Assembly (NCBI RefSeq): GCF_017312365.1
Contig: NZ_BLJI01000001.1
Span: 485,417-549,416 of the forward strand
DNA length: 64,000 bases
Reading direction: 5' to 3'
Source of the DNA: Chroococcus sp. FPU101
GTDB taxonomy: Bacteria; Cyanobacteriota; Cyanobacteriia; Cyanobacteriales; Microcystaceae
Part shown: one piece after another, positions 1 through 9,476 of the stretch
Position numbering within the stretch: position 1 is the first letter of the stretch
Layout of the letters: the number at the start of each line of letters is the position of its first letter
The notes under the pieces: model-generated
What the model was told of the DNA's origin: nothing
The model's input: the letters and a program-made list of their open reading frames with translations, nothing else
Databases searched by the model: none
Program-made: the position numbers and the translations under genes

Positions 1-2
1 TT

Positions 3-245
3 TATTTTTTAGATGAAAAATCGTTTTATATTTCTCCATTAAATCATCAAAATATTCCTTTTGAACCCATTTATTATAGTTTTACAACTTTAACAACACT
101 AGGCTTCGGCGATATTTTACCTGTGGCTAGAATTACTAAAGTTTTATCTGTTCTAGAAGCAATGCTCGGCGTTTTCTATGTGGCGATTTCGGTTTCTCGC
201 TTAGTCAGTCTGTTTATTACTGAGGAAATGAAAAAAAGAGATTAG
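3..245 (+). CDS. Ion channel (potassium channel pore) protein, C-terminal fragment
   Basis: The frame is open from the left edge to a TAG at 243-245; the start lies outside the window. The readable 80 residues contain a two-helix pore: a pore helix leading into the selectivity filter TTLGFGD (a K+-channel TxGFGD signature), then a second hydrophobic helix (LSVLEAMLGVFYVAISVSRLV) and a short charged tail ending EEMKKRD. This fits the ion_trans_2 / Kch-like family, an inner-membrane K+ channel. The N-terminal half cannot be seen, so any extra regulatory domain is unknown. Confidence 0.8.
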   Translation, partial: YFLDEKSFYISPLNHQNIPFEPIYYSFTTLTTLGFGDILPVARITKVLSVLEAMLGVFYVAISVSRLVSLFITEEMKKRD

Positions 246-388
246 TCAAGCTTTCCTGACATCAGATTTAGATTGCTAATCTAATATGTATACAATCACT
301 CAATAAGCCATGTTGCTCATTGATGCGACGGGTTCAGTTCGCTTTCATTGTATAGAGTGACAAACATTTATTTTTTGGAAAAGTCCCT

Positions 389-688
389 ATGAGCTTAATC
401 TTGTTTATCATTGCACTTTTTGTAGCGGCGACTCTATTCGGTTGGTTGATGAGTGTTCTCAGAAGTGCGTTAAGTATTGCTTTTACGATCGCGATTGCTT
501 TATTATTGCTAAAATTTCTGTTTGGGATTGAACCGAGTGAAGTTCTACGACCGATTACCCGTTTTGTCCAAAGCTTAGGCAAAGAATTAAACTTAGGACA
601 ATATACCTCTGGAATTGATTTTGCTCAACTGTGGTATGGTGCGACTCATTTTGTCAAAACCAGTTTGCAGCAATTAATCGGAGGATAA
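389..688 (+). CDS. Small integral membrane protein, unknown function
   Basis: This 99-aa protein starts with two adjacent hydrophobic helices (residues about 2-22 and 26-46), followed by an amphipathic 50-residue tail. No enzymatic motif is visible. It lies 143 bp after the channel gene on the same strand and ends at a large hairpin. Composition and codon use match the neighbours, so I take it as a real gene. Small two-helix proteins of this kind are common in cyanobacteria and I do not recognise a named family. Confidence 0.6.
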   Translation: MSLILFIIALFVAATLFGWLMSVLRSALSIAFTIAIALLLLKFLFGIEPSEVLRPITRFVQSLGKELNLGQYTSGIDFAQLWYGATHFVKTSLQQLIGG

Positions 689-715
689 TTGTTTAAAAAT
701 GTTAGAGGATTAAAA

Positions 716-781
716 GGTCGTTGGGGTTTGAGAATGCCCAAGTTCAATGTAAAAGCTTACGCATTTCTCACCCCAATAACC
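716..781. terminator. Long hairpin between convergent genes
   Basis: GTTGGGGTTTGAGAATGC pairs with GCATTTCTCACCCCAATAAC (one or two bulges) around a loop near 739-760. It lies exactly between the stop of the small membrane protein (688) and the stop of the GH63 gene (803, opposite strand), so it probably terminates both. Confidence 0.6.
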
Positions 782-802
782 TGCGCGGTCGTTTCTAGAC
801 AA

Positions 803-3568
803 TTAGGCTTCTGTTACTGCACCCTTCACGTCTTTAAACCCATACTTAGATAATTCTCCAGGGCTGGTGGTCTCCAACAACATTTCTTTAGTAAAGAATC
901 CTATAGCTTGGAGCATTCGGGCTACACAGGCTGTCCATCCTGTTTGGTGACTAGCACCAATTCCCGCCCCGTTATCTCCGTGAAAATATTCGTAGAACAG
1001 AATCAAATCTCGCCAGTACGGGTCAGTTTGGAATTTCTCGGCAGCCCCATAAAGGGGACGGCGGCCGGACTCATCCTTAAGGAAAATGCTAACAATTCGT
1101 TCGCTGATACACTCGGTGATATCAAAAAGCGATAGGTACTCACCCGACCCTGTAGGATATTCAACCTTAAAGGACTCGCCGTAGTAGGTGTAGTATTGAA
1201 GCAATGCTCGAATTAACAGGAGATTCATCGGCATCCAGATCGGGCCACGCCAGTTGGAATTACCACCGAACATCCCAGAAGTCGAATCACCAGGGACATA
1301 TCCCACTTTGTACTCTTGTCCTTCATGATGGAAGTAATAGGGATTTTCAAGATGATAACGAGAAAGAGAGCGAATACCGTAATCACTTAAGAATTCCGAT
1401 TCATCTAGCATCCGCGAAAGCACCCGACGCAGTTTATCTTCGTTCAAAATAGACAGCTTCAGTCGGTTCTGCACACCTGGTGTAGTGACAAGATGGATGT
1501 TCTGCATCAATTCAGGATGGCGTATAATAAACTCTTCGATCTCTTGCTTCAGGTTTGGCAGTTTTTCAAAAGCTTCACCTGGGAAAACAGAAACAGCCAT
1601 CAACGGCAATAAACCGACAAGCGATCGTACTTTTAAGCGCGTGGAATTATCATCAGGTAGACGCAGTACATCATAGAAAAAGCCATCTTTTTCGTCCCAC
1701 AGTTCGTCATGATGTTCTCCAAAGCGATCCATCGCTCCAGCTATCCACATGGTATGTTTGAAAAACTTAATAGCGAAGTCTTCATAGAGAGGATCGTGGA
1801 GTGCCAGTTCAACCGCAATCTGAAACATCCGTTGACTAAAGAACACCATCCAAGCGGTACCATCTGCTTGTTCGATGTGTCCACCTGTAGGCAAGTTGGC
1901 ACTACGATCAAATACACCAATATTGTCTAGTCCTAAGAAACCACCTTGAAATAAATTGTTACCTCCTGCATCTTTGCGATTGACCCACCAGGTAAAGTTG
2001 ATCACCAGTTTGGAAAAGGCATACTTGAGAAAATCGATATCGCCTTCACCGTCTTTGATTCCACGATCACGGGTATAAATTTCCCAAGTTGCCCAAGCGT
2101 GTACAGGTGGATTAACATCACCAAAGTTCCATTCATATGCAGGAATTTGACCGTTTGGGTGCAGATAATCCTCATTTAGCATCAGCAAGAGTTGCTTTTT
2201 GGCAAAGGCTGGATCGATTAAACCAATCGGAATTACATGAAAGGCCAAATCCCAAGCTGCATACCAAGGATATTCCCACTTGTCGGGCATGGAGATAATA
2301 TCATCATTGTGCATATGAAACCAATCATTGTTCCGCACGTGCCACCTGTGAGCAGTTTGCGTCCAAGGATTAATGTTACGCTCCCTGAGCCATACATCCA
2401 CATCGTAGTAGAAGTATTGTTTCGTCCACATCGTCCCTGCCAAGGCTTGCCGCATCACATTAGCGCGATCGCTATTAGCCAGAATCGCTGGCGGAATCAC
2501 CGTTGCATAAAACTCATCTGCTTCTAGTTGGCGAGTTGCAAACGTTTGCTCGTAACCAAAGCCAAAGGGATCTCCCATTTGATTCGGCTCGTTTTTAGAA
2601 AGGCGCAATTTGATTACTGTCGTCTCCCCAGCCCCAATCGTGATTTCGTAATGAGGTGCGACTTTAGTGCCAATATTGATAGGATTAACCGCATCAGATT
2701 GACCATTTACAATGTAATTGTTGAAGCTATCTTTTACATAGGGGCTGGCATTCGGTGTACCAAATATTCGCTCGTTGTTGGTTTCATTTTCTGTAAACAG
2801 TAACGGAACCACACCCTCACAGTAAAAGTAATAATCTTTGATGTGTTGATTGAGCAGGGTATCGTTGATTTGAGCATGAACTACACTATTGCCTGTTCCC
2901 TCATATTTTGTCATAACAGGCTTAGAGCCACCATCTGTCCAAGACCAAGTGTTCCGAAACCACAGGGTAGGTAATAAGTGAAGGGTAGCAGCGTCGGGGC
3001 CTCGATTGGCAATGCTGATTTTGATCAACATATCTTCAGCATCGGCTTTAGCGTATTCCACAAAGACATCAAAGTAGCGATCATCATCAAAGATCCCTGT
3101 GTCTAATAGTTCATATTCCAGTTCATAGCGATCACGGTTGCCATTCGTTTCGATCAAATCCTTGTATGGAAACTCAGCTTGAGGATATTTGTAGAGATAC
3201 TTCATGTACGAGTGAGTGGGCGTACTATCGAGGTAGAAGTAGTATTCTTTGACATCTTCGCCGTGATTCCCTTCTGGGTTAGTCAAGCCAAACATCCGTT
3301 CTTTGAGGATGGGGTCTTGACCGTTCCATAAGGAGAGTGCAAAGCAGAGTAAGTTATGGTTGTCGGTGATCCCACCCAATCCGTCTTCGCCCCAACGGTA
3401 AGCCCGCGAGCGCGCATGATCGTGTGGAAAATAATTCCAAGCATTCCCATCATCGCTATAGTCTTCCCGCACTGTTCCCCACTGGCGTTCACTCAGATAG
3501 GGGCCCCATTTATACCAATCAACCTGACCAGTCGTATTTTGTTCGAGTCGTTGTGATTCTGCGGTCAT
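803..3568 (-). CDS. GH63-family glucosidase-like glycoside hydrolase
   Basis: The 921-aa protein has the features of bacterial GH63 / MGH1-like enzymes: an N-terminal beta-rich domain (LSERQWGTVREDYSDDGNAW at the start) and a large (alpha/alpha)6 barrel in the C-terminal half with motifs such as WEYPWYAAWDLAFH, a GGFLGLDNIGVFDRS stretch, and NSNWRGPIWMPMNLLLI with the usual substrate-pocket acidic residues. It has no signal peptide, so it is probably cytosolic. GH63 enzymes act on alpha-glucosidic or mannosylglycerate-type substrates; the substrate here cannot be told from sequence. It stands alone: divergent intergenic DNA lies upstream and the hairpin at 716-781 is at its 3' end. The start ATG at 3568 is the first in the frame. 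Confidence 0.85.
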   Translation of the reverse strand: MTAESQRLEQNTTGQVDWYKWGPYLSERQWGTVREDYSDDGNAWNYFPHDHARSRAYRWGEDGLGGITDNHNLLCFALSLWNGQDPILKERMFGLTNPEGNHGEDVKEYYFYLDSTPTHSYMKYLYKYPQAEFPYKDLIETNGNRDRYELEYELLDTGIFDDDRYFDVFVEYAKADAEDMLIKISIANRGPDAATLHLLPTLWFRNTWSWTDGGSKPVMTKYEGTGNSVVHAQINDTLLNQHIKDYYFYCEGVVPLLFTENETNNERIFGTPNASPYVKDSFNNYIVNGQSDAVNPINIGTKVAPHYEITIGAGETTVIKLRLSKNEPNQMGDPFGFGYEQTFATRQLEADEFYATVIPPAILANSDRANVMRQALAGTMWTKQYFYYDVDVWLRERNINPWTQTAHRWHVRNNDWFHMHNDDIISMPDKWEYPWYAAWDLAFHVIPIGLIDPAFAKKQLLLMLNEDYLHPNGQIPAYEWNFGDVNPPVHAWATWEIYTRDRGIKDGEGDIDFLKYAFSKLVINFTWWVNRKDAGGNNLFQGGFLGLDNIGVFDRSANLPTGGHIEQADGTAWMVFFSQRMFQIAVELALHDPLYEDFAIKFFKHTMWIAGAMDRFGEHHDELWDEKDGFFYDVLRLPDDNSTRLKVRSLVGLLPLMAVSVFPGEAFEKLPNLKQEIEEFIIRHPELMQNIHLVTTPGVQNRLKLSILNEDKLRRVLSRMLDESEFLSDYGIRSLSRYHLENPYYFHHEGQEYKVGYVPGDSTSGMFGGNSNWRGPIWMPMNLLLIRALLQYYTYYGESFKVEYPTGSGEYLSLFDITECISERIVSIFLKDESGRRPLYGAAEKFQTDPYWRDLILFYEYFHGDNGAGIGASHQTGWTACVARMLQAIGFFTKEMLLETTSPGELSKYGFKDVKGAVTEA

Positions 3569-3785
3569 AGTTCTATTCGGTAGTTTTAGATAATTCTTAA
3601 TTTTTATTATTTAATTAAGACGAGCTTTAGAAATCTTATCTAAAATACCAAGTTCTAAGCTATTAAATCTTTCTAAAAATCCTCTCATTTTGCCGAGCGT
3701 AATTAAATTTTGTTTAAGATCATCTATCTAATAAAACACCTGAAAAAATAGATTGTTTTAAGTGAAAAAATAAAATTTAAGAGAC

Positions 3786-3809
3786 AAGGGGTTTGACGAC
3801 CAAACCCTT
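3786..3809. repeat. Short GC-rich palindrome (dispersed hairpin family), likely pgeF terminator
   Basis: GGGTTTG and CAAACCC flank a short ACGAC loop. A near-identical hairpin occurs at 56481-56499, and related ones at 16933-16950 and 32674-32695. It lies 6 bp past the pgeF stop, where it could act as a terminator. The rest of 3569-3814 is AT-rich and holds only the presumed GH63 promoter. Confidence 0.5.
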
Positions 3810-3814
3810 ATCAA

Positions 3815-4624
3815 TCAAACACTGACAATTCCAGACCACTGTACCTTTTTTTCTTTAGTTCGACGAAAAGAAAAGAAATAATCGGGCTGTTGATAGGTAC
3901 AATAGGGAGCGATCGCAATTTGTTCAGATTCAATCCCTAATTGTCGCAATTGGAGAAAATTAACCCGACGCACATCAATCCGAACTCGTCCAGGGAAAGC
4001 ATCACTTAACAACGGAGAATCAGGCATATTTTCCAAAGCCGTTAAAATATCATCTGAAGTATCCATCATCAGACTTGCCCCAATTTCACGCGCAACAGTA
4101 TTCGTCACTTGGTAAACTGTTCCATTAATAGCGGGCCCCATTCCTACCCGTAAATCTTCTAAACGACTACCAAAATTTAAAAAACGAGAAATGGCTTGAG
4201 GGACAATTTTTTGGGCGGTTCCGCGCCATCCTGCATGAATAGCCGAAGTGTAACCCGTTTTGACGTCTCCAATCAGCAAAGGTGTACAATCGGCACTAGC
4301 AACCCAAATAGCTTGATTAGTTTGTGTTGTAATAATCCCATCAGCAGGGGGATAATCATGTTCTAACGGTTCGCTTTGTGCTTGTTCAATTTCCTTTGGC
4401 GTGAGAACACAGTTACCATGAACTTGTTTAACGCGATAAACTTCTGCATCGCTTGACAGGATTGGGGTTAAATCTTGTGGTGCATGGGGGTAAAATGAAC
4501 GAGTAAAGAATCCATGTGGCCAAGGAGACAGTAAATTACAAGTTAAATAGGGTAAATCTTGCCACGTTTGCCATTGCCAAGCTGTATTTTGGGTTTGGCG
4601 AAGATCACTGACAGATGCAATCAC
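3815..4624 (-). CDS. pgeF: Peptidoglycan editing factor / laccase-domain protein
   Basis: This is a 269-aa member of the YfiH/DUF152 family. Visible signatures are GFFTRSFY near residue 40, the conserved VKQVHGNCV, ADGIITTQTNQAIWVASADCTPLL (core ADC motif), and SAIHAGWRGTAQKIV, which supply the His and Cys metal ligands. Known family members remove mis-incorporated L-Ser from peptidoglycan precursors, or act as purine nucleoside phosphorylases, in the cytosol. The length is typical. It is transcribed divergently from birA, with 57 bp between the starts. Confidence 0.9.
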   Translation of the reverse strand: MIASVSDLRQTQNTAWQWQTWQDLPYLTCNLLSPWPHGFFTRSFYPHAPQDLTPILSSDAEVYRVKQVHGNCVLTPKEIEQAQSEPLEHDYPPADGIITTQTNQAIWVASADCTPLLIGDVKTGYTSAIHAGWRGTAQKIVPQAISRFLNFGSRLEDLRVGMGPAINGTVYQVTNTVAREIGASLMMDTSDDILTALENMPDSPLLSDAFPGRVRIDVRRVNFLQLRQLGIESEQIAIAPYCTYQQPDYFFSFRRTKEKKVQWSGIVSV

Positions 4625-4681
4625 GATTTCAACCTCAAGACGATATTTTTCTTTACAAATTCGTTACAAAACATCATAACG

Positions 4682-5443
4682 ATGAATTTGAATCAACAAC
4701 AACTAAAAAGTTTCCTACATTCATCACCTGTTACGGTTCATCTTTATGACATCTTAGAGTCTACAAATCAAACCGCATGGGAATTATTAGAAAAAGGAAA
4801 AAAAACACCTTTTGTTGTAATTGCAAGCCAACAAACCGCAGGTAGGGGGCAATGGGGACGTAAATGGGAGTCATTGCAGGGGGGATTATATTTATCTTTA
4901 GCCCTCAAGCCAAATTTAGCGGTAGCAGATGCTTTTCATCTCACGCTTTGTAGTGGTGTTGGCTTGGTACAGAGTCTTGAAAAATATAATATTTCCGTAA
5001 AGTTAAAGTGGCCGAATGATTTAGTAATAGAGAAGCGGAAGTTAGGGGGGATTAAAACTGAAACTAAGGTCTATAAAGATCAGATTACACAAGTAGTAAT
5101 CGGAGTTGGAATTAACTGGGCTAATACTGTACCCGAAATCGGCATTAATTTACACAGTTTAAAAGATTGTTCGATTGTGTCTTTGGAACAGTTAGCAGCG
5201 ATCGCAATTGATGGATTATTATCAAGTTATGATTTTTACTTATCACAAGGTATAGAAGAATTAATACTTGCTTATAATCAGTGTTTACAAAATTTTGGAC
5301 AAACTATTACCCTAGATGGTTGTCATGGCGTTATTATCGGTATAAACCACCAAGGAGCTTTAAAAGTTTGTTTACAATCTCCTAGCGCATCTACGGAAAT
5401 CTGCTTCCCAGTCGGTACAATAAGTCTGGGGTATGATTCGTAA
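4682..5443 (+). CDS. birA: Biotin--[acetyl-CoA-carboxylase] ligase, no HTH domain
   Basis: This class I biotin protein ligase of 253 aa lacks the N-terminal DNA-binding domain of E. coli BirA, as is normal in cyanobacteria. Motifs: ESTNQTAWELL, the biotinyl-AMP loop TAGRGQWGRKW, VKLKWPNDLV, KLGGIKTE and VVIGVGINW, followed by a small C-terminal SH3-like domain. It attaches biotin to the BCCP subunit of acetyl-CoA carboxylase. I chose the ATG at 4682 because the open frame upstream to 4559 lies inside the divergent pgeF gene and is not family-like. Confidence 0.92.
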   Translation: MNLNQQQLKSFLHSSPVTVHLYDILESTNQTAWELLEKGKKTPFVVIASQQTAGRGQWGRKWESLQGGLYLSLALKPNLAVADAFHLTLCSGVGLVQSLEKYNISVKLKWPNDLVIEKRKLGGIKTETKVYKDQITQVVIGVGINWANTVPEIGINLHSLKDCSIVSLEQLAAIAIDGLLSSYDFYLSQGIEELILAYNQCLQNFGQTITLDGCHGVIIGINHQGALKVCLQSPSASTEICFPVGTISLGYDS

Positions 5444-5514
5444 AACCCTCTTAAAACAGTGAATATAAAAATAAAATTATAGTAAATCCTCAGTCGTGAG
5501 AAGTGAGACAGCAT

Positions 5515-6758
5515 ATGAGTCAAAAAAGTTCAGCCCCTAAACTTTGGTTAAGTGTATTCGGTAGTTTAGGAATAGTCGGAAGTAGCTTAATCCTTCCCAC
5601 GACACCAACTTTAGCCAGCACGAGTGATGTACTTGTCATTCCAGACAGCAGTAAAGCTCCTGTAAGTTCCCCCGAATCATCACCCGTTAAATTAACTGCC
5701 CCGAAAATCCTTAATCAACAAGCGACACAGCCCACCACTCGGTTAGTGCAACCCGAAAGTCATCGAACCACCAGAGCCACTTTAGCCCCTCAACCGATAG
5801 AAACGGGCAAAAATCAATATATTGATACAACTAACTATGCTAGACCGTCTTATACGCCACCCAAGCAAGCGTCATAACTGAACGTCGAAAGGGTTGTCAG
5901 ACGGTTTCTCAAAATGGACAGTTAGTAAGTGGACAATGTGCAGTCACCGCAAAAGCTAAACCGACGAGAACTGTTCGCACAATTCAACCCTCAACTAACC
6001 TAGTGGCTGCGAGTTCACCGAAAGCTTATCGAACTGCTCAACCGATACGGTCTACAGCACGGCGTTTTCGCTCAGATACGACCGTTAGAGTTGCTGCACC
6101 GCGAATTAATGGCGTTTCTCTGGCTGTCTCTCCCATTCCGTCTAAAACATCTTCAGTTAATACGGTTGCGTTGAATTTGGGTGCAGGTTCACCGAGAGTT
6201 GCCCTCGAACCGATGCCACAATATCAACGTGCAACTCGCATGAGTCCGACAGAAACTAATTCACCTGAAAACAAACGTACTGATTTACTGTTTCCCATTC
6301 CCATTCCCACAGCAATTACATCGGCTTTTGGTTGGCGTATTCATCCCGTCAGTGGACAAACAGCGATGCACTCTGGCACTGATTTAGGTGCACCGATTGG
6401 AACTCCTGTACTAGCCGCTTACTCTGGTGATGTTGCTGTTGCTGACTGGGTGGGAGGTTATGGTTTAATGGTGATTCTACGTCACCTCGACGGTACCCAA
6501 GAATCGCGTTATGCTCACCTTTCAGAAATTTATGTTAAACCAGGTGAGAAAGTAGAACAAGGCGCGGTCATTGGTCGAGTGGGGAGTACAGGTATATCAA
6601 CGGGGCCTCATTTACACTTTGAATGGCGACATCTGACGGCTCAAGGTTGGGTCGCTGTCGATGCGGGGTTACATTTAGAATATGCTTTAGATAATTTGTT
6701 ACAGTCGATGCAGTTAGCCCAAGCAACACCACAACCCCAACCCGTACAACCTCAATAA
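5515..6758 (+). pseudogene. M23 peptidoglycan endopeptidase, one-base frameshift near 5844-5877
   Basis: Two frames make one protein. From 5515 it has a signal peptide (hydrophobic LWLSVFGSLGIVGSSLILP, ending TLA) and a Pro/Ser/Thr-rich region, then hits TAA at 5875. The -1 frame continues from about 5844 as QASVITERRKGCQTVSQNGQ to a complete M23 (LytM) domain with zinc motifs HSGTDLG (H and D) and GPHLHFEW (HxH), ending at 6758. The product would be a secreted, periplasmic cell-wall hydrolase. The catalytic domain is intact. A GTG at 6003 could start the domain alone, but without a signal peptide. A single missing base explains everything; it could be a mutation or an assembly error. A GTG at 5503 is an alternative start. 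Confidence 0.75.
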
Positions 6759-6834
6759 GATTGTTAAATTGGTCATAATAAGAGATGGAGGCGCACGATG
6801 ATGCGTCTTTATTTTGATTATTAAATGTAAAAGA

Positions 6835-7755
6835 ATGGAAATTGATTTACAGGTAGATTCGGGAAAAGAAAGGCTAGACCGTTGGTTATCTGAGCAATTA
6901 TCCGATTTTTCTCGTTCTTATTTACAAAAATTAATAGAACAAGGACAACTGACTATCAATGGTCAAGTTTGTAGTGATAAAAATATTAAAGTAAATTTAG
7001 GCGATCGTATCCATCTGATTATCCCACCGAGTGAACCCCTAGCCGTAGAAGCCCAAGATATAAAACTAAATATTTTGTATGAAGATGAATCATTGATTAT
7101 TATTAATAAACCTGCGGGGTTGGTGGTTCATCCCGCCCCAGGACATGATTCAGGTACCTTAGTGAATGCTTTATTATTTCATTGTACTGATTTAGCGGGA
7201 ATTAGTGGAGTACAAAGACCTGGAATTGTCCACCGACTTGATAAAGATACAACAGGGGTTTTAGTCGTTGCAAAAACCGATTTTGCTCAAGCTAATTTAC
7301 AAGCTCAACTCAAAGCTAAAACCGCAAGACGAGAATATCTAGCTATTGTTCATGGTGTTCCAAAAACAGAAACAGGTATCATAAATCTGCCCATTGGTCG
7401 TCATCCTATTGACAGGAAAAAAATGGCAGTTATTCCCATCGAAAAAGGTGGCAGAGAAGCGGTGACCCACTGGCAAATTCTAGAACGAATTGGCAACTAT
7501 ACCCTCATGCAATTTCGTCTAGAAACAGGAAGAACTCATCAAATACGAGTGCATACCAGTCATTTAGGATATCCCATTTTAGGCGATCCTGTTTATTCTT
7601 CGGATCGTTCCATCGGGATCAATTTACCTGGTCAAATGCTTCATGCTCATCGATTAATCTTAATACATCCTGTAACAAAAGAAACCATAGAAACAGTAGC
7701 CCCCCTTCCTCCCATTTTCACCAAAGTATTAACTGCCTTGCGCCGCAAGATTTAA
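6835..7755 (+). CDS. RluA/RluD-family 23S rRNA pseudouridine synthase
   Basis: This 306-aa enzyme has an N-terminal S4 RNA-binding domain (RLDRWLSEQL to about residue 65) and a RluA catalytic domain. The catalytic motif HRLDKDTTGVLVVAK places the active Asp near residue 136, and GRTHQIRVH is the conserved C-terminal signature. It isomerises uridines in large-subunit rRNA, most like RluD. I use the ATG at 6835, since family proteins begin right at this point; a TTG at 6814 would add seven residues without support. Confidence 0.88.
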   Translation: MEIDLQVDSGKERLDRWLSEQLSDFSRSYLQKLIEQGQLTINGQVCSDKNIKVNLGDRIHLIIPPSEPLAVEAQDIKLNILYEDESLIIINKPAGLVVHPAPGHDSGTLVNALLFHCTDLAGISGVQRPGIVHRLDKDTTGVLVVAKTDFAQANLQAQLKAKTARREYLAIVHGVPKTETGIINLPIGRHPIDRKKMAVIPIEKGGREAVTHWQILERIGNYTLMQFRLETGRTHQIRVHTSHLGYPILGDPVYSSDRSIGINLPGQMLHAHRLILIHPVTKETIETVAPLPPIFTKVLTALRRKI

Positions 7756-7885
7756 AAATTAATTAATTCTATAATCCAAGAAAATCCCTTTTTTCTTTAG
7801 GGAACTTATGATATTTTGTGTCTATCTTAAGCGTTAACTGATTTTCGGTTAAATTGGGTGTAGGTGTAGGTGTAAGGAGAAATAT

Positions 7886-9082
7886 ATGGTGTTGAGTCAA
7901 GAACCAACTACCACCGTTGTTACTAGGAGTCGTTATAATTACCAACTCTCAGAAATTATTCGTCAACGGGCCTGGGTAGAAATTGATCAAAGCGCATTAG
8001 CTCATAATGTTAGACAGCTAAGAGCTTTTTTGTCTCCAGACACAGAATTGATGGCAGTGGTGAAAGCGGATGCCTATGGACATGGTGCCATTAAAGTCGC
8101 TCAAACTGCTTTACAATATGGAGCATCTCGATTAGCGATCGCCACCTTAGGAGAAGGGATAGAACTTAGAGAAGCAGGTATTATCGCCCCTATTGTCGTT
8201 TTAGGTGCCGTCAATAACCCCGAAGAAATTGCCGCCCTTTGTCATTGGAAACTACAACCGACTATTTGTACTTTCCAACAAGCGATTACTTTTTCTAAAA
8301 CCTTGGCTGAACTCGAACAAACTTTATCGGTTCATCTCAAACTTGATACTGGAATGTCTCGCCTAGGCACATTATGGCATCAAGCAACCGAATTTGTAAC
8401 ATTAGTTCACCAATTACCTTATTTAAAGATTGCAAGTATCTATTCACATTTAGCAACAGCCGATGAGCTAGAGCCAACTGTCATGAAAATGCAGCAACAA
8501 CGCTTTAAAGATGCAATTGAGAAGATTAAAGCGATGGGTATTTCAATTCCTTGTTTGCATTTAGCTAATTCTGCGGCGGTTTTAAGCGATCGTTCTTTAC
8601 ACTATGATTTAGTGAGAGTCGGACTAGCGATGTATGGGCTTTATCCTGCACCCCATTTAAAATCAACGATTGATCTTAAACCTGTTTTACAAGTCAAAGC
8701 CAAAATTACTCAGGTTAAAACCATTGCCGCAGGAACAGGAGTCAGTTACGGATATCAATATATTACTCAACGAGAAACAAAAATCGCAGTGGTAAGTATT
8801 GGTTATGCTGATGGAGTGCCGCGCAACTTGTCAAACCGTCTCAAAGTATTGCTCAGAGGACAATACGTTCCTCAAATTGGTGCCATTACAATGGATCAGA
8901 TCATGCTAGATGTTACTAATTTGCCTGATGTAGAAGTCGGCGACATTGTAACATTGATTGGCAAAGACGGCGAAAATTCAATTAGTGCTGATGATTGGGC
9001 TAAGACTTTAGGTACAATTTCTTGGGAAATTTTATGTAGTTTCAAACATCGATTACCGAGAATTAGTACAGGTGAATGCTAA
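7886..9082 (+). CDS. alr: Alanine racemase
   Basis: This is a fold-type III PLP enzyme of 398 aa. The PLP lysine is K60 in AVVKADAYGHGA; the second signature region LKLDTGMSRLG and the catalytic tyrosine segment GVSYGYQY are present, and the C-terminal beta domain ends in the usual CSFKHRLPR. It interconverts L- and D-alanine for peptidoglycan synthesis in the cytosol. The N-terminus carries about 25 extra residues before WVEIDQSALAHNV, as often seen in cyanobacteria. The ATG at 7886 follows a purine-rich AAGGAGA about 6 nt upstream, a good ribosome binding site. Confidence 0.95.
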   Translation: MVLSQEPTTTVVTRSRYNYQLSEIIRQRAWVEIDQSALAHNVRQLRAFLSPDTELMAVVKADAYGHGAIKVAQTALQYGASRLAIATLGEGIELREAGIIAPIVVLGAVNNPEEIAALCHWKLQPTICTFQQAITFSKTLAELEQTLSVHLKLDTGMSRLGTLWHQATEFVTLVHQLPYLKIASIYSHLATADELEPTVMKMQQQRFKDAIEKIKAMGISIPCLHLANSAAVLSDRSLHYDLVRVGLAMYGLYPAPHLKSTIDLKPVLQVKAKITQVKTIAAGTGVSYGYQYITQRETKIAVVSIGYADGVPRNLSNRLKVLLRGQYVPQIGAITMDQIMLDVTNLPDVEVGDIVTLIGKDGENSISADDWAKTLGTISWEILCSFKHRLPRISTGEC

Positions 9083-9476
9083 TTTTTGACATATAGTTTA
9101 TGTTTAGTTAATAAAGGATTCACCCTTAGGCATAGTTTCGTCTCTAACAATAGATAGGTTACCGACAAAGTAAAGATTAGTAAAGTAGAGATATGACAAA
9201 TAGATACTGGCTGAAGACTAGATCCTAGTGATTTGGAACGGTATTCTCAAAAAAAGCAAACAACGATGATTAAGTGTCTGTCTTTACTAAACAGTCTGGA
9301 GGATTAAGACTTGAGTAATATCTTAAGCCTTAACTCTTGTATGATGTAGTAGAAAAAGAAAACTATCTTGATTCTTTGTTATGTTGACCCATCAGTGAAA
9401 AATTGCTTGTTTTCCTGTCTTCGATCCGTATTTAAAAGCTCACATTTTACTTAAAATTCTTTTCTGATTATCTAGT
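9083..9476. other. Intergenic region alr-crtO
   Basis: 394 bp of AT-rich DNA between two genes on the same strand. I see no ORF with coding character, no tRNA-like element and no strong hairpin. It presumably holds the crtO promoter. Confidence 0.5.

Noticed and set aside
1204-2803. Several plus-strand ORFs of 60-100 codons opposite the GH63 gene
   Set aside because: They are antisense shadows of a long conserved coding gene with no protein-like motifs.
6003-6758. Independent cytosolic M23 protein from the GTG at 6003
   Set aside because: The same frame continues upstream to 5844 with matching low-complexity sequence, and the signal peptide lies in the preceding frame, so this is one split gene.
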